This document shows, in pieces, positions 48,810 through 61,400 of a stretch of DNA of 64,000 bases. Under the pieces are notes generated by a model. The model did not search any database. It was not told where the DNA came from and saw nothing but the letters and a program-made list of their open reading frames with translations. This stretch comes from Brachypodius melanocephalos (lineage: Eukaryota; Chordata; Aves; Passeriformes; Pycnonotidae). The stretch covers positions 5,170,875 through 5,234,874 of the forward strand of contig VZSR01000598.1 of NCBI GenBank assembly GCA_013398615.1. The letters are read 5' to 3'. The position numbers and the translations under genes were made by a program. Positions within the stretch are counted from its first letter, which is position 1, and the number at the start of each line of letters is the position of its first letter.

Positions 48810-49966
48810 CCTGAAAGGATGTTATTTCAAAGCTTCTATCTTATACCCAATAACAAACCTTAAAAGAGGAAAATTTAATTGAAACTCACCTGCACAGCCA
48901 GTGATTGTATTGAACTTGATTGAACTGCCACTTTCACATCATCTACATGGATTTAGTTGATCTTTTAGAAGAATCCTGAATGGAGTGAGACTGCCTAAAA
49001 ACTTGAATAGGAGCACTACAGACCTGCAAGCAGAAACCCCTACTCTGGTGACTCCTCTGTATCAATGAGACTGAAAACTGCAAGAGGATACTCAGTATTA
49101 TCAAAGTGATTGTGTAAATACTACAGACAAGAACAAACCTTACTGGAATAATGTCTGGATTTATGGAGTCTTTTACATGGAAAAAAATACTCCTTTTGCC
49201 AAAGTAATCCTCCCCCCATACTGAATCAGCCTCTGTTGCCAGGGGATGAATTATTTTTCCATGTCTGCAATGCCTTCAAGCACAAGTAGTGCCACTAAAG
49301 AATCTGAGACTGGCCTTTTTCCACTTCAGTCTCAAAGGGGAAGGCTCTCAAAGCAAAGTGCCTATTAAAGACTAAGCATAAGCATGTGCTGCTGAAGACT
49401 GTACCTCAGAAGATGGGATTGATCTATCCTGGATCTATATCTGGATATGCCACTAGCTTCAGCAGAGTACAGCTGCAGGGAGCAGACTGCAAGAGATACA
49501 AGATTAATAAACCACCTAATGCATCCTTACTGATACAGAGCTGAAATTCAGATGAATGAGGCTGATTTTTAAAGTGCTTGAAAGGACACTAAAATCATTA
49601 GAAGGTTTTTCCTTTAAAAAGTCTTTTCTTATGGTACAAGTTCTAAAATGTGATGTCCTTCTGGTTTGTATCTTCTAGATTTTTTTCAGTATTGACTTAT
49701 TGAATACTGTTCTCCCTATTTCTGATTGTTTTATCAAGAGATGTCCATTGTCTTAAAGGCACATTAAGTAGAAGAAAGTAAAGCTCCAGATAAATGATAG
49801 ATTTGGAACAAATGATTTCAGAAACTCATAGACTGAAAATATTCAGATAACTCTTGGGGTATGAGTGCAATTTTTGACACAGCCTGGTAGTGTTGCATGT
49901 TTTGCTGGTTAGCTGTGTTAAATACTGTTGGGATCCATGTAATGCAAAGTTCGGAAACGTTCCTTG

Positions 49967-49987
49967 AATAAACTGGGACACAATAAA
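49967..49987 (+). terminator. CRAT: Tandem AATAAA poly(A) signals, CRAT
   Basis: AATAAA occurs at 49,967-49,972 and again at 49,982-49,987 on the plus strand. Together they are the strongest poly(A) candidate downstream of CRAT. Cleavage would fall around 50,000. Confidence 0.5.
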
Positions 49988-50114
49988 CAGATAAATGCTA
50001 CAAAAAAGCTTAAATCTCCTTAAACGCTGCAGAAGTTACATAACTGCCCTTAATGGGACAATGTTTGTGTGGGGATAGCAAGAACAGTGAACCACGGCAT
50101 TCTGTCACCTTCCT

Positions 50115-50120
50115 TTTATT
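50115..50120 (-). terminator. DOLPP1: Candidate distal DOLPP1 poly(A) signal
   Basis: TTTATT on the plus strand, so AATAAA in DOLPP1 sense. Alternatives in the same sense are at 50,425-50,430 and 50,894-50,899. The distal choice would put the DOLPP1 3' end about 100 bases from the CRAT 3' end. Confidence 0.35.
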
Positions 50121-52926
50121 GTCACATCTCCATCCAGCCCCCTTGAGTACAGGGGAGGAAGACAAAGCATCTGCTTGCAAAGCCACATATTCCAAAGAAA
50201 ATATTCCATTTCAGAAAACTAGCGGCAGGAGACTTCATACAAGTGTAGGATAATAAGGCAGAGCTCAAATCTTTTCCCTGCACAGCACCATTTAGTTAAG
50301 AAAATCCATGGGATCACTAAGGGATTTCTACTGTATATCAAGTATTGCAAAGATTTCTGAAAAGGTACAGCAAAAATAGGCAGAAGATGCAGATTACAAA
50401 CAACTCACAGAGAACAGAGGAGAGTTTATTACAGTGTCTTACAAGAGCTCTTCCTCCTCTCCCTCAATCCTAAAAATTACTGTAGGAAGCTTGGGTTTGA
50501 AGGCAACATGAAGTGGAACAGCTTTTTACACTGCACTGCTCTCCATGAGGAGATGAACCCTCTTCCCTATGCTCAGTAGGTGTTCCATATTTATTTTTTC
50601 CAGCAGTCTGTCGTAACAGCTCGAGAGGCTGGGGAAGTGCTAAGCCACTCCTGAAACAATCCACTCCTTCAGCAGCCTTGGGGAAGAGAGGTGTGATCTC
50701 TGTTCTGGCTTTGTAAGCTCACTTACAAGAGATATAAAGAGAAAATGAATGGTTTTGCAAGACATAAGTACCAGTTTTCAAACTGAAACATGTGGTACCA
50801 CCATGTCACAGGACCTATCTGATGTCCTGTCTCATCCCAACAGAGCTGGTCTAAGGCAGATCAAATGCCCTTGTGAAAGCTGCAAGGTGCCTCTTTATTG
50901 ATGCACCTTCAAAGCAAATCCAGGGTCCTTCAGATGTTACAGGATTGCTTATGTTATGCAAGTACGAAACAGTTCTTAAAAAATGTTTATATATGCTTGC
51001 TGTACCAACTGAAAACAGTTAATTTACTACCCATAGCTATTTAAATACAGAAATTTAAACAGCCTTCATTCCTGATCTCCTGGATCAGGATCACTTTCTA
51101 CAGTTAACATTCTGGGTGTCCAACAGCAGCTCCCACTCCACACAAACACACAAACTCCTATAGCAACAGGCACAGATGAAAACTTAAAAAAAAATAACCA
51201 GGATGAACAGACAAAAAATCTCACTTGAAGCAGCTTTATAATGCAGAAGTCTGATTAAAGTGGAGATAGTAAAACAGGCAGCAAGACTGAGATGTGACAG
51301 TCATTTTACCTCTGCTCATGACTGCATCGAAGGCACACCGATGACCTTTGAGCCAGTTCAGAAGCTGTCCTTTATCTGTGAAAGTTCAAGTCAATTGTGC
51401 TTTGAATAAATACTTCTCTGTAGTTACACTTGAACTGCTGCATTATATACTAGAAATACAGAAAGTGTCCATGCACAGCCCTGAAGCACGTTGAGTATAG
51501 CCCTTGCCAGGTCAACTCGTGGGTCACAGAGGTCATAGGCATCACCAGCACACAGAGATGGCAGGCACACTCCCACAGAGACACAGCACCCAGAGCGCCA
51601 CTGGCCAGACGGAGATTCAGAGTGGAAGAAGGATGGAAACCAAAACTTGCTTGTAGGAGTTCAGCATTCAAGGTTACAGCTGCAGAACCCCCAGCCAAGC
51701 TACTGTGATAACTGGCAGGAGCCTCTGCTAGGACAAGTTCCCTACTTGGGAGTTCATGGATGGAGTCTAACAGGACTCTTCAAGGAATAATTCAGAGAGC
51801 AGCTGAGCTAGTTATTAGTCATTTGCCTTGTTCATTAGTCACTGTGTTCATGCTTAAAAATCCCTCCCTTAAGCTTTAACAGAAAAAATAAAATCCAGTG
51901 CTTAAGACAGAGACCAGCAACTGAATTTTGTAAGGCTTTGGGCTGACTCTTACTGGAGCACAGCACTGCTTATAACCAATGGGCTTCCCAGTGCCCTCAG
52001 CACACTCAGTACAACAAAAGCTGTACAGATCACAGCAACCCTGAGATAATAAAAGTATAAAAGAAGAAATGGAATAAATGAGAGATATGTATGATTATCT
52101 TGCCACCTAGAAGAGATTCTGAAAAGGACACTCTTGCTAATTACACAACAGGAGCAGCAGTGGAAAAAAATAAGAGTCAGTATATTTGTGGTTTTCCTTT
52201 GTTTTACACACACACTCCCCTTAACTGATATCTGTGCAGGCTTCCCTGCAGAACTGTCACTAGTGTTAAAAATCAGATCTTTATAGTCTGTCTTTCTTTC
52301 TGTACAAAGTACAGTTAAAATTGATTTTGATCTACCAAACTGACTGCAGAAAGGAAAGTCTTCCTCTCCCTTATGTCAACCCTCCTAGAAGCCCTCCCTC
52401 CTAAGAAGCATGTAAGAATTAAAAGCCCTAATTAAACATGACCAATTTGAGATTAGTTTTGTCATCTTCTTCCAAAAAAAGAAAAACCCGAATAATAAAA
52501 AAAAGAAAAAAATAAAAACACACAATCAATGCCTCACCCACCCCATAAACAATAGTTCCATTTAAAAAAATAAATAAATAGTGTGTATATTTCATGCTGA
52601 AAAAAAAAGTCACAGAAAAGATTCATTTTTTGGTTTTCCCTCCCCCGAACACAACACCAGGCATTTTCTCCCCCCTCCCCTGACGTAGACACGATGGTGC
52701 ATCCAACCATGTGCATCTGTGTTCAAAATGAGTTTCTACTCCTGCACGGTCCCACATGCATCAGGGAGCATCCAGCTTAGCTGCTAAAGCAGAGCAAAGG
52801 CTTTCAGGTTTTGGGTATGGTCCCTGCCTGTTCCTTTGGTCCGTCTGTTAAAAGGCTCCTTGCTGCTCCCAAGTCTCTGCTCTTGTCTGTCTCCGTTAAA
52901 ACGCGCCCTGGTCCCCACGTTCCCGC
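50121..52926 (-). other. DOLPP1: Probable DOLPP1 3' UTR
   Basis: Non-coding AT-rich sequence downstream of the DOLPP1 stop with no competing exon. Length depends on which AATAAA is used (50,894, 50,425 or 50,115). An A-rich stretch lies at 52,470-52,610. Confidence 0.4.
52470..52610. repeat. A-rich low-complexity region
   Basis: Runs of A with T, G or C interruptions and an AAATAAAT block, about 320-460 bases downstream of the DOLPP1 stop codon in gene sense. Confidence 0.7.
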
Positions 52927-52963
52927 TCACTGGAGCTTCGTACCCAGCTTGCGCTGTCTGTTC
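52927..52963 (-). CDS. DOLPP1: DOLPP1 coding exon 8 (last)
   Basis: Completes Arg227, encodes NRQRKLGTKLQ and stops at TGA 52927-52929. Identical to the human C-terminus, which fixes this very short exon. Confidence 0.95.
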
Positions 52964-55900
52964 CTGCAAGGCAACACAGCACAGGTGACACAGGGGACCC
53001 CAGCCCAGGGGGCTGCAACAAACCAGAGGGAGACACAGGAGGATTAAAGTGTGGCTCTGTTTAGCTCCACACAAAATTAAAGTGCCCCAGCCACACCTGC
53101 CAGGCAGATCAGCACCCCGCCACTCTCCAAACTCCCAGAACATCCATCCCATCTTCAGTGTACACAAGCTCACATATGAATGCAAGATTATAAAACAACT
53201 GCTTGCAAAAACTATGAGCCAGAGAGCTGAAATGCTACTTAAATGAGATTAAATTCTTGAATCACACCCTCTCCAGTCTCACCTTTCAGATACAGTAGTT
53301 AACCCACAACTTGGTATTTCTTTAGAGCTATTCTACCCACAGCAGCCAAAAATTATCAGCTACATATCAGAAAATTAATTAATAACTGCATCTGGAAGGT
53401 CAGAGCAGCAACAGCTCCTCCACTGCCAACACTTACCTTGCTTCTGCTCTCGTGACTGTGTATTCAAACCATAGGATGTTAGGAATGAGGCTGGTATCTC
53501 GGATTAAAAAGAACTCTGAAATTGGCCTGAAAAAGGACAATGGGGTAGAAAGGGGGAATAATTAGACTTTCTCCACTGCAATTTTGATTTTTTAAAAAAG
53601 CACAAAACCTGCTCTAGTTAACAGTACTATTCTATCACTTCAGCCTGTGAACAGGATTGTTACATTTAATCAAAAACTGTTTTCTTTCCTTATACAATAC
53701 TTCCAGACTATATTACATGTAAATAGCTCTGCAATTTGACTAGGTCATTAGACCTTAAGAAAGGTCTGCTGCTCATCTTGCAAAGCTCCTCCAGCACACT
53801 GCCACACCTCGGCTTTAGTAGGGCTTTACAAAATGCAGCAATTGATTGAATTCTCTCTACCCCTTCCTTATCAAGGACATATGATTCTTTGTATATATGC
53901 ATGCACAAGAAAAAACATGGAGGAACAAAGTAGGTTACACAACAGCCAGTATGCAAAACTGGGACAGAGCCCAGGAATTCTCATTTCTAAGATCCATAAC
54001 AAACCTCCACAGAATAAAGAGACTTACCACGCAGCTATCCTCGGGAAGAGGGGAGTTAGGATCTCCTGTGTGAAGGCAAACCAGGCTATGGCCATGATGC
54101 TTCCTGCCACACCTCCATATAGGACTTGGCTCCAGGTGTGGTAAAGCAAATAAACCCTGCAATGGAAGACAAGAGTCACCAGACAGGCTTTAAAACAAAA
54201 GGAGCCAAGACTCAGGAGGTGAGGTGTCATTGGACCCAAAGACGTGGGTGCAAGTTACCCTCCAGATGTTAAAAGCGGGTGTCTTTTTTTTTAGTAAAAA
54301 GCTGGCAAAAATAGTGGGCGGAAAAAAATAGGGAAAATTCTTCCCTGCTACAGCAGTTTCAGCTTGGAGCACTTCTAGTTTGAGCTTAACTCAGTAACTA
54401 TCCACATTCTTCTTCATTCATCTTTGGATCAGCTGAAGAACTAATATTGTTAGCTCCCAAAAGAGACTTTTCCAAAGGCAGTAACAGGACAAGTCCCCTC
54501 CAGGCCACCAAAGCTGGGGCTTAAAGCCTTTTAAGAACATGGACAGCATATTTTTTTTTGTGATTTTGCTGCTCTCCAATGTGACAGGCACAGAGGCTGT
54601 ATGACCAACGTGCTCACTGTGACTGCAGCCACTGCGCTCTTGGCCTGTTATATGTGTACACAAGCGACATTCAAAATTCTTTTCACCCACATATCATTAT
54701 GATCATCTTATCTGACCTTCTGTCTAACATAGGCCACTTGATTTCCTCTAATTTTGTTTTAATTAGATGATATACCTCTGACAAATTTGACCTGCCAGGA
54801 TTTTAAAATAATTAGTAATAAGTAATCAGCTGCAGTGTACAGTCAACTGTGCCAACAGGTAATTACTTTCCTGTGGAAAATGTGACCCTATTTCTAGCTC
54901 GAATTTGTCTGTTTTTCCAGTCACTGGAGCTCACTTTACATTTAATCTACTAAAGAAAAAAAAAACACAATCGCAGTTCCATTTTCTTTATCCATCTTAA
55001 TACAACTAAATCTTGCAAGCCAACAGCTGTAGATGTTTTGATTAACTAATGCTCAAGCAAAACAGTGGGATTGATCAACTGTAGCGATTCCCATGCTGCA
55101 GATGCTGGTGTGCCAAGGCATGGGGCAATGCTTCCACACTCAGTGCTGGAAAGAGGGCGAGGCAGCAAGGCTGGATGGAGCATGGCACTGGAGCCCATGG
55201 GGAACTGGCACAAGCTCAGCTGATTTGGGGTTTTGTAAATACTTCTGTGAAGCACCATACACAGAGCACCTTTGTTTATTGGGTCTCATGGCAACACTTC
55301 TACAAAGCTCTGACTCGGATGGCACAGTGGAGAATTAGGTGGGAAAGGCAGGATAAGGAATAGGATAAGCCCTGTCCCAAGGCTGCTGGCTGGGACAGGC
55401 CACGAGGCTGTATGAGAGCAGAAGACAAACAGTTGCTCCATACCTACTATATGAGACTAGCAAAGCCACTGTGACGAGGCAGATGGACAGCACATGTCGC
55501 CATAGTAAATCCAGAAACCTCGCATTGTTTGTTTGGTGCATTCTGAAAGAGATGGAGAGCCATTAGCACAGGGCAGGGAGATGAGCAGTCCTGACCTCCC
55601 TCCCTCCAAAACCCTAGGAAAACTTTACTCCACTGGGGTCATGGGCAGCTTAAGCCCATCCCAGCAGCAATCTGTCCCACTGGCAGCAGTTAAAGAGCAG
55701 CCAAGAAGCCACAGGAGTTCTCTCTCCAACTGTGAGCAGGGATTGCTGTGATGGAAGGCAGGATGCTCACACTGATGTGAGAGGCACATGCTGTGCATAT
55801 GCAACAGGGAGCCAAGACAGTCCCTCCACCACCCACAGAGCCAGGAGGAACTGTGAGTTTTGTCTTCCTCCACACACAGAGCCACAGACAGAGCCATGCC

Positions 55901-58443
55901 CCAGCAAGAATTTTGTTAAAGCACAGGTAAAACCAGTATTTGGTAAGGGAAGTCAACTAAAAAGTCATGCAAGTGGACAGCTAGTATTATCCAAAACACT
56001 GAAGATAACCCCACTGAAACTGAGACAAAATGAGAAAGCAGCTCTTCATTTCTCCTCCCTATCCCCCACCTCTTCCCTCTCTCTGGGACACCATCACAGC
56101 TTAGAAAAAGAAAACTGGGAGACCTTTACCCTGACAGGTAAAAGGAAGCCCACTCACATCCTCCAGCTTTCAGCCATGGTAACTCCAGCCCTACATTCAG
56201 ATGGAGACAGACATGCTCCAATCCCATGCAAGCCACAATAAATTCTGCAGGTCCTCAGATTTAATTCCATTATCCCACTGAAGTGGCACCCAGCAAGGGA
56301 GCCACGCACTTCAGGTGTTTCAACATATTAACAGCCAAAACCTGACCTGGAATTTTTACCTTAAATAAAGGAACAGAAAAGAATAGACAGAGAAAAACCA
56401 CATGAATTGGGAGTGGCTGGACGGCATCCCATATTTTGTGGACACTGTTGAATGGGCTTCTGGGAAGAGAAGAAAAAAAGAGTATGGTCAAGGTATGGTC
56501 AGCAGCTGGAACACTCCAGATACGAAGCCAGACCACGCTGCTGGAGCATGCACGAAGTCCACAGAACACGGCCCTGCTCAGATGGCTCTGTCAGCCTTTT
56601 TACACCCAAATAGCCACAACCAATGTGAGGCAAAGGGGGAAAACTCCCCTAAGCCCCCTCAATCAGCATTCCACCCAAAACTCCCCTGACACCACCACAT
56701 TCATGGTCCATACCCTACCTTCGCATGGCCGAGGCTCCCGGATTACATTTTTTATTAACCAGTTCACTCCCTCGTTGAACACCAGCCCTCCCAAGAAAGA
56801 GATCTGTGAAGGCAAGAGAGCTGTGTCATCCCCTCTGGGAGATCCTTCTACTTACCAGGCTCTGTTGACAAAACCCCTAAACATTATCTTTCTCATTTTC
56901 CTTTTTGCCTACTAGAATTAAAACAAATGGCTTCCAAATGGCAACACATCGTGTACATGCAGCTTTTCAGCAGCTGATACACAGAAACACAAAAATGACA
57001 CAGTAGGGCACTTCTGCCAGCACCTTGCACCAGCAAGTGCAGAAAGTGACCTTTTAAATAGGGCAGGTTGTTGGGAACTGGCTTTTCCCGATGACCAACA
57101 GGGGGAGTGCAGACACTGTTATTTGGGTGAATAGTTTAAAACAAAGGTGACTTTTTAGGCTTTCTGCCTTTTCTCTCTATGAATATTTTCATCTTGAAGC
57201 TGCTGTCTTCAGTCTAAGACAAATTCACATTCTGAGCTAAGCCAGACCTGGTAGCATTTATTTTTACTCTTCAACTTCACAGTTCATACACCTCCCCTAA
57301 ATTAGTCCTGCTGCTATGATCAAATTCCCAGCTGGTGATGACACTCTGCCTCCTTAGCACTCATTCCCATTCCACATGATGAAGCAATTTTTCACTCCAC
57401 GTCCTGAGCCACAGAGCAGGCTGCTGCAAGTCAGCCAGTGTCTCTCTCCAGCCCAGTGGTGACTTCCCACATGAAGAATTAAGAATCAACCTCAACACTT
57501 GTCTCATTACCAACACCAAACAAATCCCTGTATTGAGAAACCCATAAATCTGTGCAATAGTTACTCTGATTTCTCTTTTGGGCCAACACAAAACCTTTGA
57601 GTTGCCAAAACTGAACAGCTGCCATCCCTAGTTAAAAGTCCTATTCCCAGGTCCCTTGGGCCACTGGTTCCCATGACACTGTGGCCCTACAATTCAAAAT
57701 GTGCTGTCAAAAACCTTTCAGTGGTCCCTGTCTTATCTTTTTACTGAGGACAAATGTTGCAAGAGGTTTATACATCCTAGAGGGAGTTTATCCATGACAC
57801 TGCTTCCCAACTACCTGGCAGAGCAGATAGAAAGCACTGTAAGAATTTGGATTGAAACAAGTCTCTTCTGGCCCTGGTATTCAACTCACATTTGAAAAGC
57901 AGCCCTCAAAGACAGATCCACTCCCTTGGAAAGCTTCAGGTTTTATTTTTATCCCCTTTTCTGCCTCAGTAGATCAAAGAAAGTGCATCCCCCTGAGTTA
58001 CACACACCATTTCCTGCATATGCTGCCCAGTGCTATGATCCTGCTGGATCTTGGGAGTGTTCCCACTCTGCAACAGCATTCTGTACTTCCTCAGACATCT
58101 CCCTCGATGGTTCTGGACAGATAATGTCCAAAACACAGAGTAACAGAGAAGTCAGAAAAGGCTGAGCAGCCTTTTAACCTGGTACAGGTGCTAAGTGTCT
58201 CCTGCTGTTCCCTGAGAGGAAGATGGCTTTCCTCAGCTTGCCCCTTATAGAGAGAAAAAGAAGTGTGAATACAGGAGCCCCAGGTGACAAAGGAAAAGGC
58301 TTTTGTCATAAGGAGAGGCTGGGAAGGGAGAGAAGGACTCACCGTGTGAAGCTCTCTCTTGAATATGATGAGTGTTACAAAACCAACGATTATGAATATT
58401 GGACCAAGACTCAAATAAGCTAAAAGCTGGCCAGAGAAATCAC
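52927..58443 (-). CDS. DOLPP1: DOLPP1, dolichyldiphosphatase 1 (exons 2-8, 5' partial)
   Basis: Seven exons join in frame: 58343-58443, 56719-56803, 56360-56459, 55444-55542, 54028-54156, 53437-53526 and 52927-52963. They give 213 residues corresponding to human residues 26-238 without gaps. The enzyme is a polytopic ER membrane PAP2-type phosphatase that removes one phosphate from dolichyl diphosphate released by N-glycosylation, so the lipid carrier can be reused. All three PAP2 motifs are present: K77-x6-R84-P85 (KNVIREPRP), P100-S-S-H103, and S153-R-x5-H160 (SRVYLLYH). Long hydrophobic stretches match the expected membrane spans. Exon 1, encoding about 25 residues, is not in the window, so the gene is cut by the window edge rather than broken. 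It is convergent with CRAT. Numbering follows human. Confidence 0.96.
53437..53526 (-). CDS. DOLPP1: DOLPP1 coding exon 7
   Basis: Completes Trp197 and encodes 198-226, PISEFFLIRDTSLIPNILWF then EYTVTRAEA, plus two bases of Arg227. Confidence 0.97.
54028..54156 (-). CDS. DOLPP1: DOLPP1 coding exon 6 (PAP2 motif 3)
   Basis: Completes Arg154 and encodes 155-196, VYLLYHTWSQVLYGGVAGSI through PLFPRIAA, plus two bases of Trp197. His160 completes SRX5H. Confidence 0.97.
55444..55542 (-). CDS. DOLPP1: DOLPP1 coding exon 5
   Basis: Completes Arg121 and encodes 122-153, MHQTNNARFLDLLWRHVLSI through ALLVSYS, plus two bases of Arg154. Confidence 0.96.
56360..56459 (-). CDS. DOLPP1: DOLPP1 coding exon 4 (PAP2 motif 2)
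   Basis: Completes Glu88 and encodes 89-120, AHSTVSTKYGMPSSHSQFMW through YSFLFLYL, plus two bases of Arg121. Carries PSSH. The variable AHSTVS replaces human PHTAVG. Intron 3 between this exon and exon 3 is only 259 bases. Confidence 0.95.
56719..56803 (-). CDS. DOLPP1: DOLPP1 coding exon 3 (PAP2 motif 1)
   Basis: Residues 60-87, ISFLGGLVFNEGVNWLIKNV then IREPRPCE, and one base of residue 88. Carries the KX6RP motif. Confidence 0.96.
58343..58443 (-). CDS. DOLPP1: DOLPP1 coding exon 2
   Basis: Completes Gly26 and encodes 27-59, DFSGQLLAYLSLGPIFIIVG through KRELHT. First membrane span. Phase 0 donor ACG/GTGAGT. Confidence 0.96.
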
Positions 58444-61400
58444 CTGGGGAAACAAACAAGAGAAACAAATTAGTGTGAACTTAACAGGTACTCGCCTGCC
58501 ACCACAACATGGATCAGTCAGAGCCCTGCATCACAGAGCAGAGAGGCAAACTCAGCAGTATAGCAAGTCCCTGTGTTCCAAAATGACAGAGGAGATGAGG
58601 CAGGGAGACGGCAGTGCTTCCATGCAGGTTCAAAATCAGGGATGAAAGGAGCCTGGAATAATTCAGCAGAGACTACTGCCACCCAATTTACAACAATAGC
58701 CACGGGTGTGGGCCTAGAGCCACTTTAATCCAACATGAGCACAGCCTGCTGCAAAAAGAGGCAGGATCTTTCCCTTCCCCTCATTCCTATTTCTTCTCTG
58801 TACCAGCAAACAGTCCCGAGGCAAATCCTTTCCCACTCCCTCACTAAAATGGGTTAGTTTTCAGCTGGATCAGCTTCCTAATCTGTCTCACCATGTGTCT
58901 GCATGAACACTAACATTAGCAAAATGGGAAGGAAATAAATAGCTAAACATAGCAGGAGATCTCAGGGAAATAAAGGAGACTGCCTTTTTAACCAGGAGCC
59001 CACTTGTACCACACAGAAGGGGATTTGGGCCTCCAACCCAAATAATTAACAGTCTAGTTAACCCCCATGGAGAATCAGAGACCTCACAGAGGTCAAAAGG
59101 TCCCTCAAAACCTTTATTCTGAACTACAACAGACACAGAAGTGGGCAGCAACAGTAAGGAGCAGCTGTGCATTTTGATCCAAGTTTCTCTTGCCTCTCTT
59201 CCCCGAAAAGGGACGCATACAGAAGTATTTAGAGAAAAGATGTCAGCACAAATTCTGAGGAAACAAAAAATTATCACAGCAATTTTGCTCCAAGATCAGC
59301 AATTCGTATCAGAAGAGCGAGAACTGTCTGCCAGAGAATCTTTAAACACAGAAGTCACCACAAACTCACTGAACCCGGAAAGCAGTAGAAGAGATGGGTA
59401 CTTTGAGTATCGGTTCTTACAGACCAGATCCTCTCCATCCCATCACCAAACACAAAAGGATCAGCCCCCATATAAATTTGTCCTTCCCTCCTCTCAAAAG
59501 AAAACAGGATGCCTCTGGCAGGCTGAGCATTGGACTCATTCCTAGATCAATTCCACTGTAAGACACCCAGTCTCCCCAGCCCACACACCCACATTTCAAA
59601 GCAGCACTTGGCAAAAAGGACTTTAACCCCAGCCTCTGAGTGCTGGAACTGATAAAAAAGGAAGTTATTGCCTCTTTACAACAAAGTTCATGCTGCTGAT
59701 GTTATTGCCACATAGTTGTGGTTACATCAGGTATAGTGCACAGAAACCTCTGGAATTCCAGACTCAGGGTTAAATTTGGGAACCAACAGCAAGGACTATA
59801 AGCAGGAGTTAGGTGAAAGGAGGAAGATTTGGAGGGCAAGTACACTGAGTTTCCACTGACGTGAGGCTCTACTTTGGTTTTAACCTGAAAAGTGTTAGAA
59901 GACGCTGAATCTGAAGCTTTTCTTGCTCCATATGGCAGGCTTGGCTTGCATCAGGTGCATTCTAAATGCTCCCAAAGCAATGGATGATGGTAACACAAAG
60001 GGGATGGGACAGTACCAGTTACCTGTCAATAGAGAACCAAGCCCCTTTATGGTTTTACATAAATCACAAACTCTCAACAAAATGAGTTCTGTTATCAATG
60101 AATGAATTCATGAGAGAAGCCACCTTGTCAAGAGACAATTAAACTACTCTGAAAGCCTTAGGAATACTTTCCAAAAGTCTCAATTCTGGCATTACCAAAT
60201 AAAGAGAGCTCATCATCAAGAGATCACCACGTTTCAGATCATTCACTCTGTTAATCCACAGTACGTAAAGGCTTAGCACTTCCACACTAAAAGCCGTAAT
60301 TTTGTCAAGTAGAAACCAAACTAGATTATTTATCTTAGAGGGTTCTATTTCTTGTGCAGATGGTGGGAAGGTACTTAAGCAAGCAGCCTTTTAATTTAAA
60401 TAGGATCAGCAGTAGCGAACTCAAAATCCTCTGTTATGTTACATGATAACATTCTCAATAAATCAAATCATCCCGACTTCACAGGCACAAAAATCACACC
60501 TGAGAGGGGAACCATCACTCCCAGATGTGCCTACAGGCACCAAGTCCTGTACTCAATAAGAACTCCTCAAATATTTCAGCAGTCCATTTAAAACAGAGCA
60601 GATATCACTAACAGTACTTCATGTTCCCATGTCTAATGGCAATTAACCACAGCCACATTCCAAAGCCACTTTTTCTACAGAGGATGCAAATAAACAGCTG
60701 GGCACTAAAGGCAGCTCTGGAGCTACCCCAGGAACACTGCAATGCCATCACGAACAGCCCGACTGGCTCAGCAGCTCAAGGCACAGCTTCAGTGACCAAA
60801 CCAGCTCTGAAAGGACTGGAAATCCCCAACGGAGGAGGCAAAGTGAGCTCTGAGAGAAAGGGCAGCGCTGCTCAGCGCGCAGTGCTCCAGGGGCCTTGGA
60901 GCGTGATTACTTCTGTCACTCCTGTCTCCTCTCACGCTCCACTGCGCTCTGAGACTTATTCCCAGGGAAAGGAGACGTGCAGGAGAGCCACAGTTTAAAG
61001 TCCAGTCAGATCTAGCAAGCAGCATCCCTGCCTTTTTCTAATAAAAATTAATTTTCCTTTAATTTACTAAACTTGGGAATTTTAAAGCAGTTCCTCCAAC
61101 CAGCAGGAACAGAGACAAAATCTCTGCAAAAATGCAAAAGGAGAATCTACTTAATACATATCTTGGGTTTCATTTAGTTTTAAATTCTGCTTTTTAAAAG
61201 TCCAGCATTCCCTGGACATTATTTGGAGTTCAAAAAGCAAAAATAAAGGATGCAACCACCTCATTTTTGGGCAGCAAAGAGATAAGTACGTGCAGCACTA
61301 TACATAGCTCAGACACACGCTATTTTTTTCAGCCTTCATTCAGCATCTACTTCTGCTCCAATTCAACATTTTTCCCAGCATCCTGTCAGTGGAAATAGCT

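Larger units (their letters stand above)
47005..50005 (+). other. CRAT: Probable CRAT 3' UTR
   Basis: AT-richer non-coding sequence from the CRAT stop to tandem poly(A) signals near 49,967-49,987. An earlier AATAAA at 49,506-49,511 could give a shorter form. No exon of another gene was recognised. A poly-T tract lies at 48,794-48,809. Confidence 0.5.

Noticed and set aside
57093..57112. CCAACAGGGGGAGT as a CTCF motif
   Set aside because: Three mismatches to the 14-base core (about 11 of 14), too weak to list.
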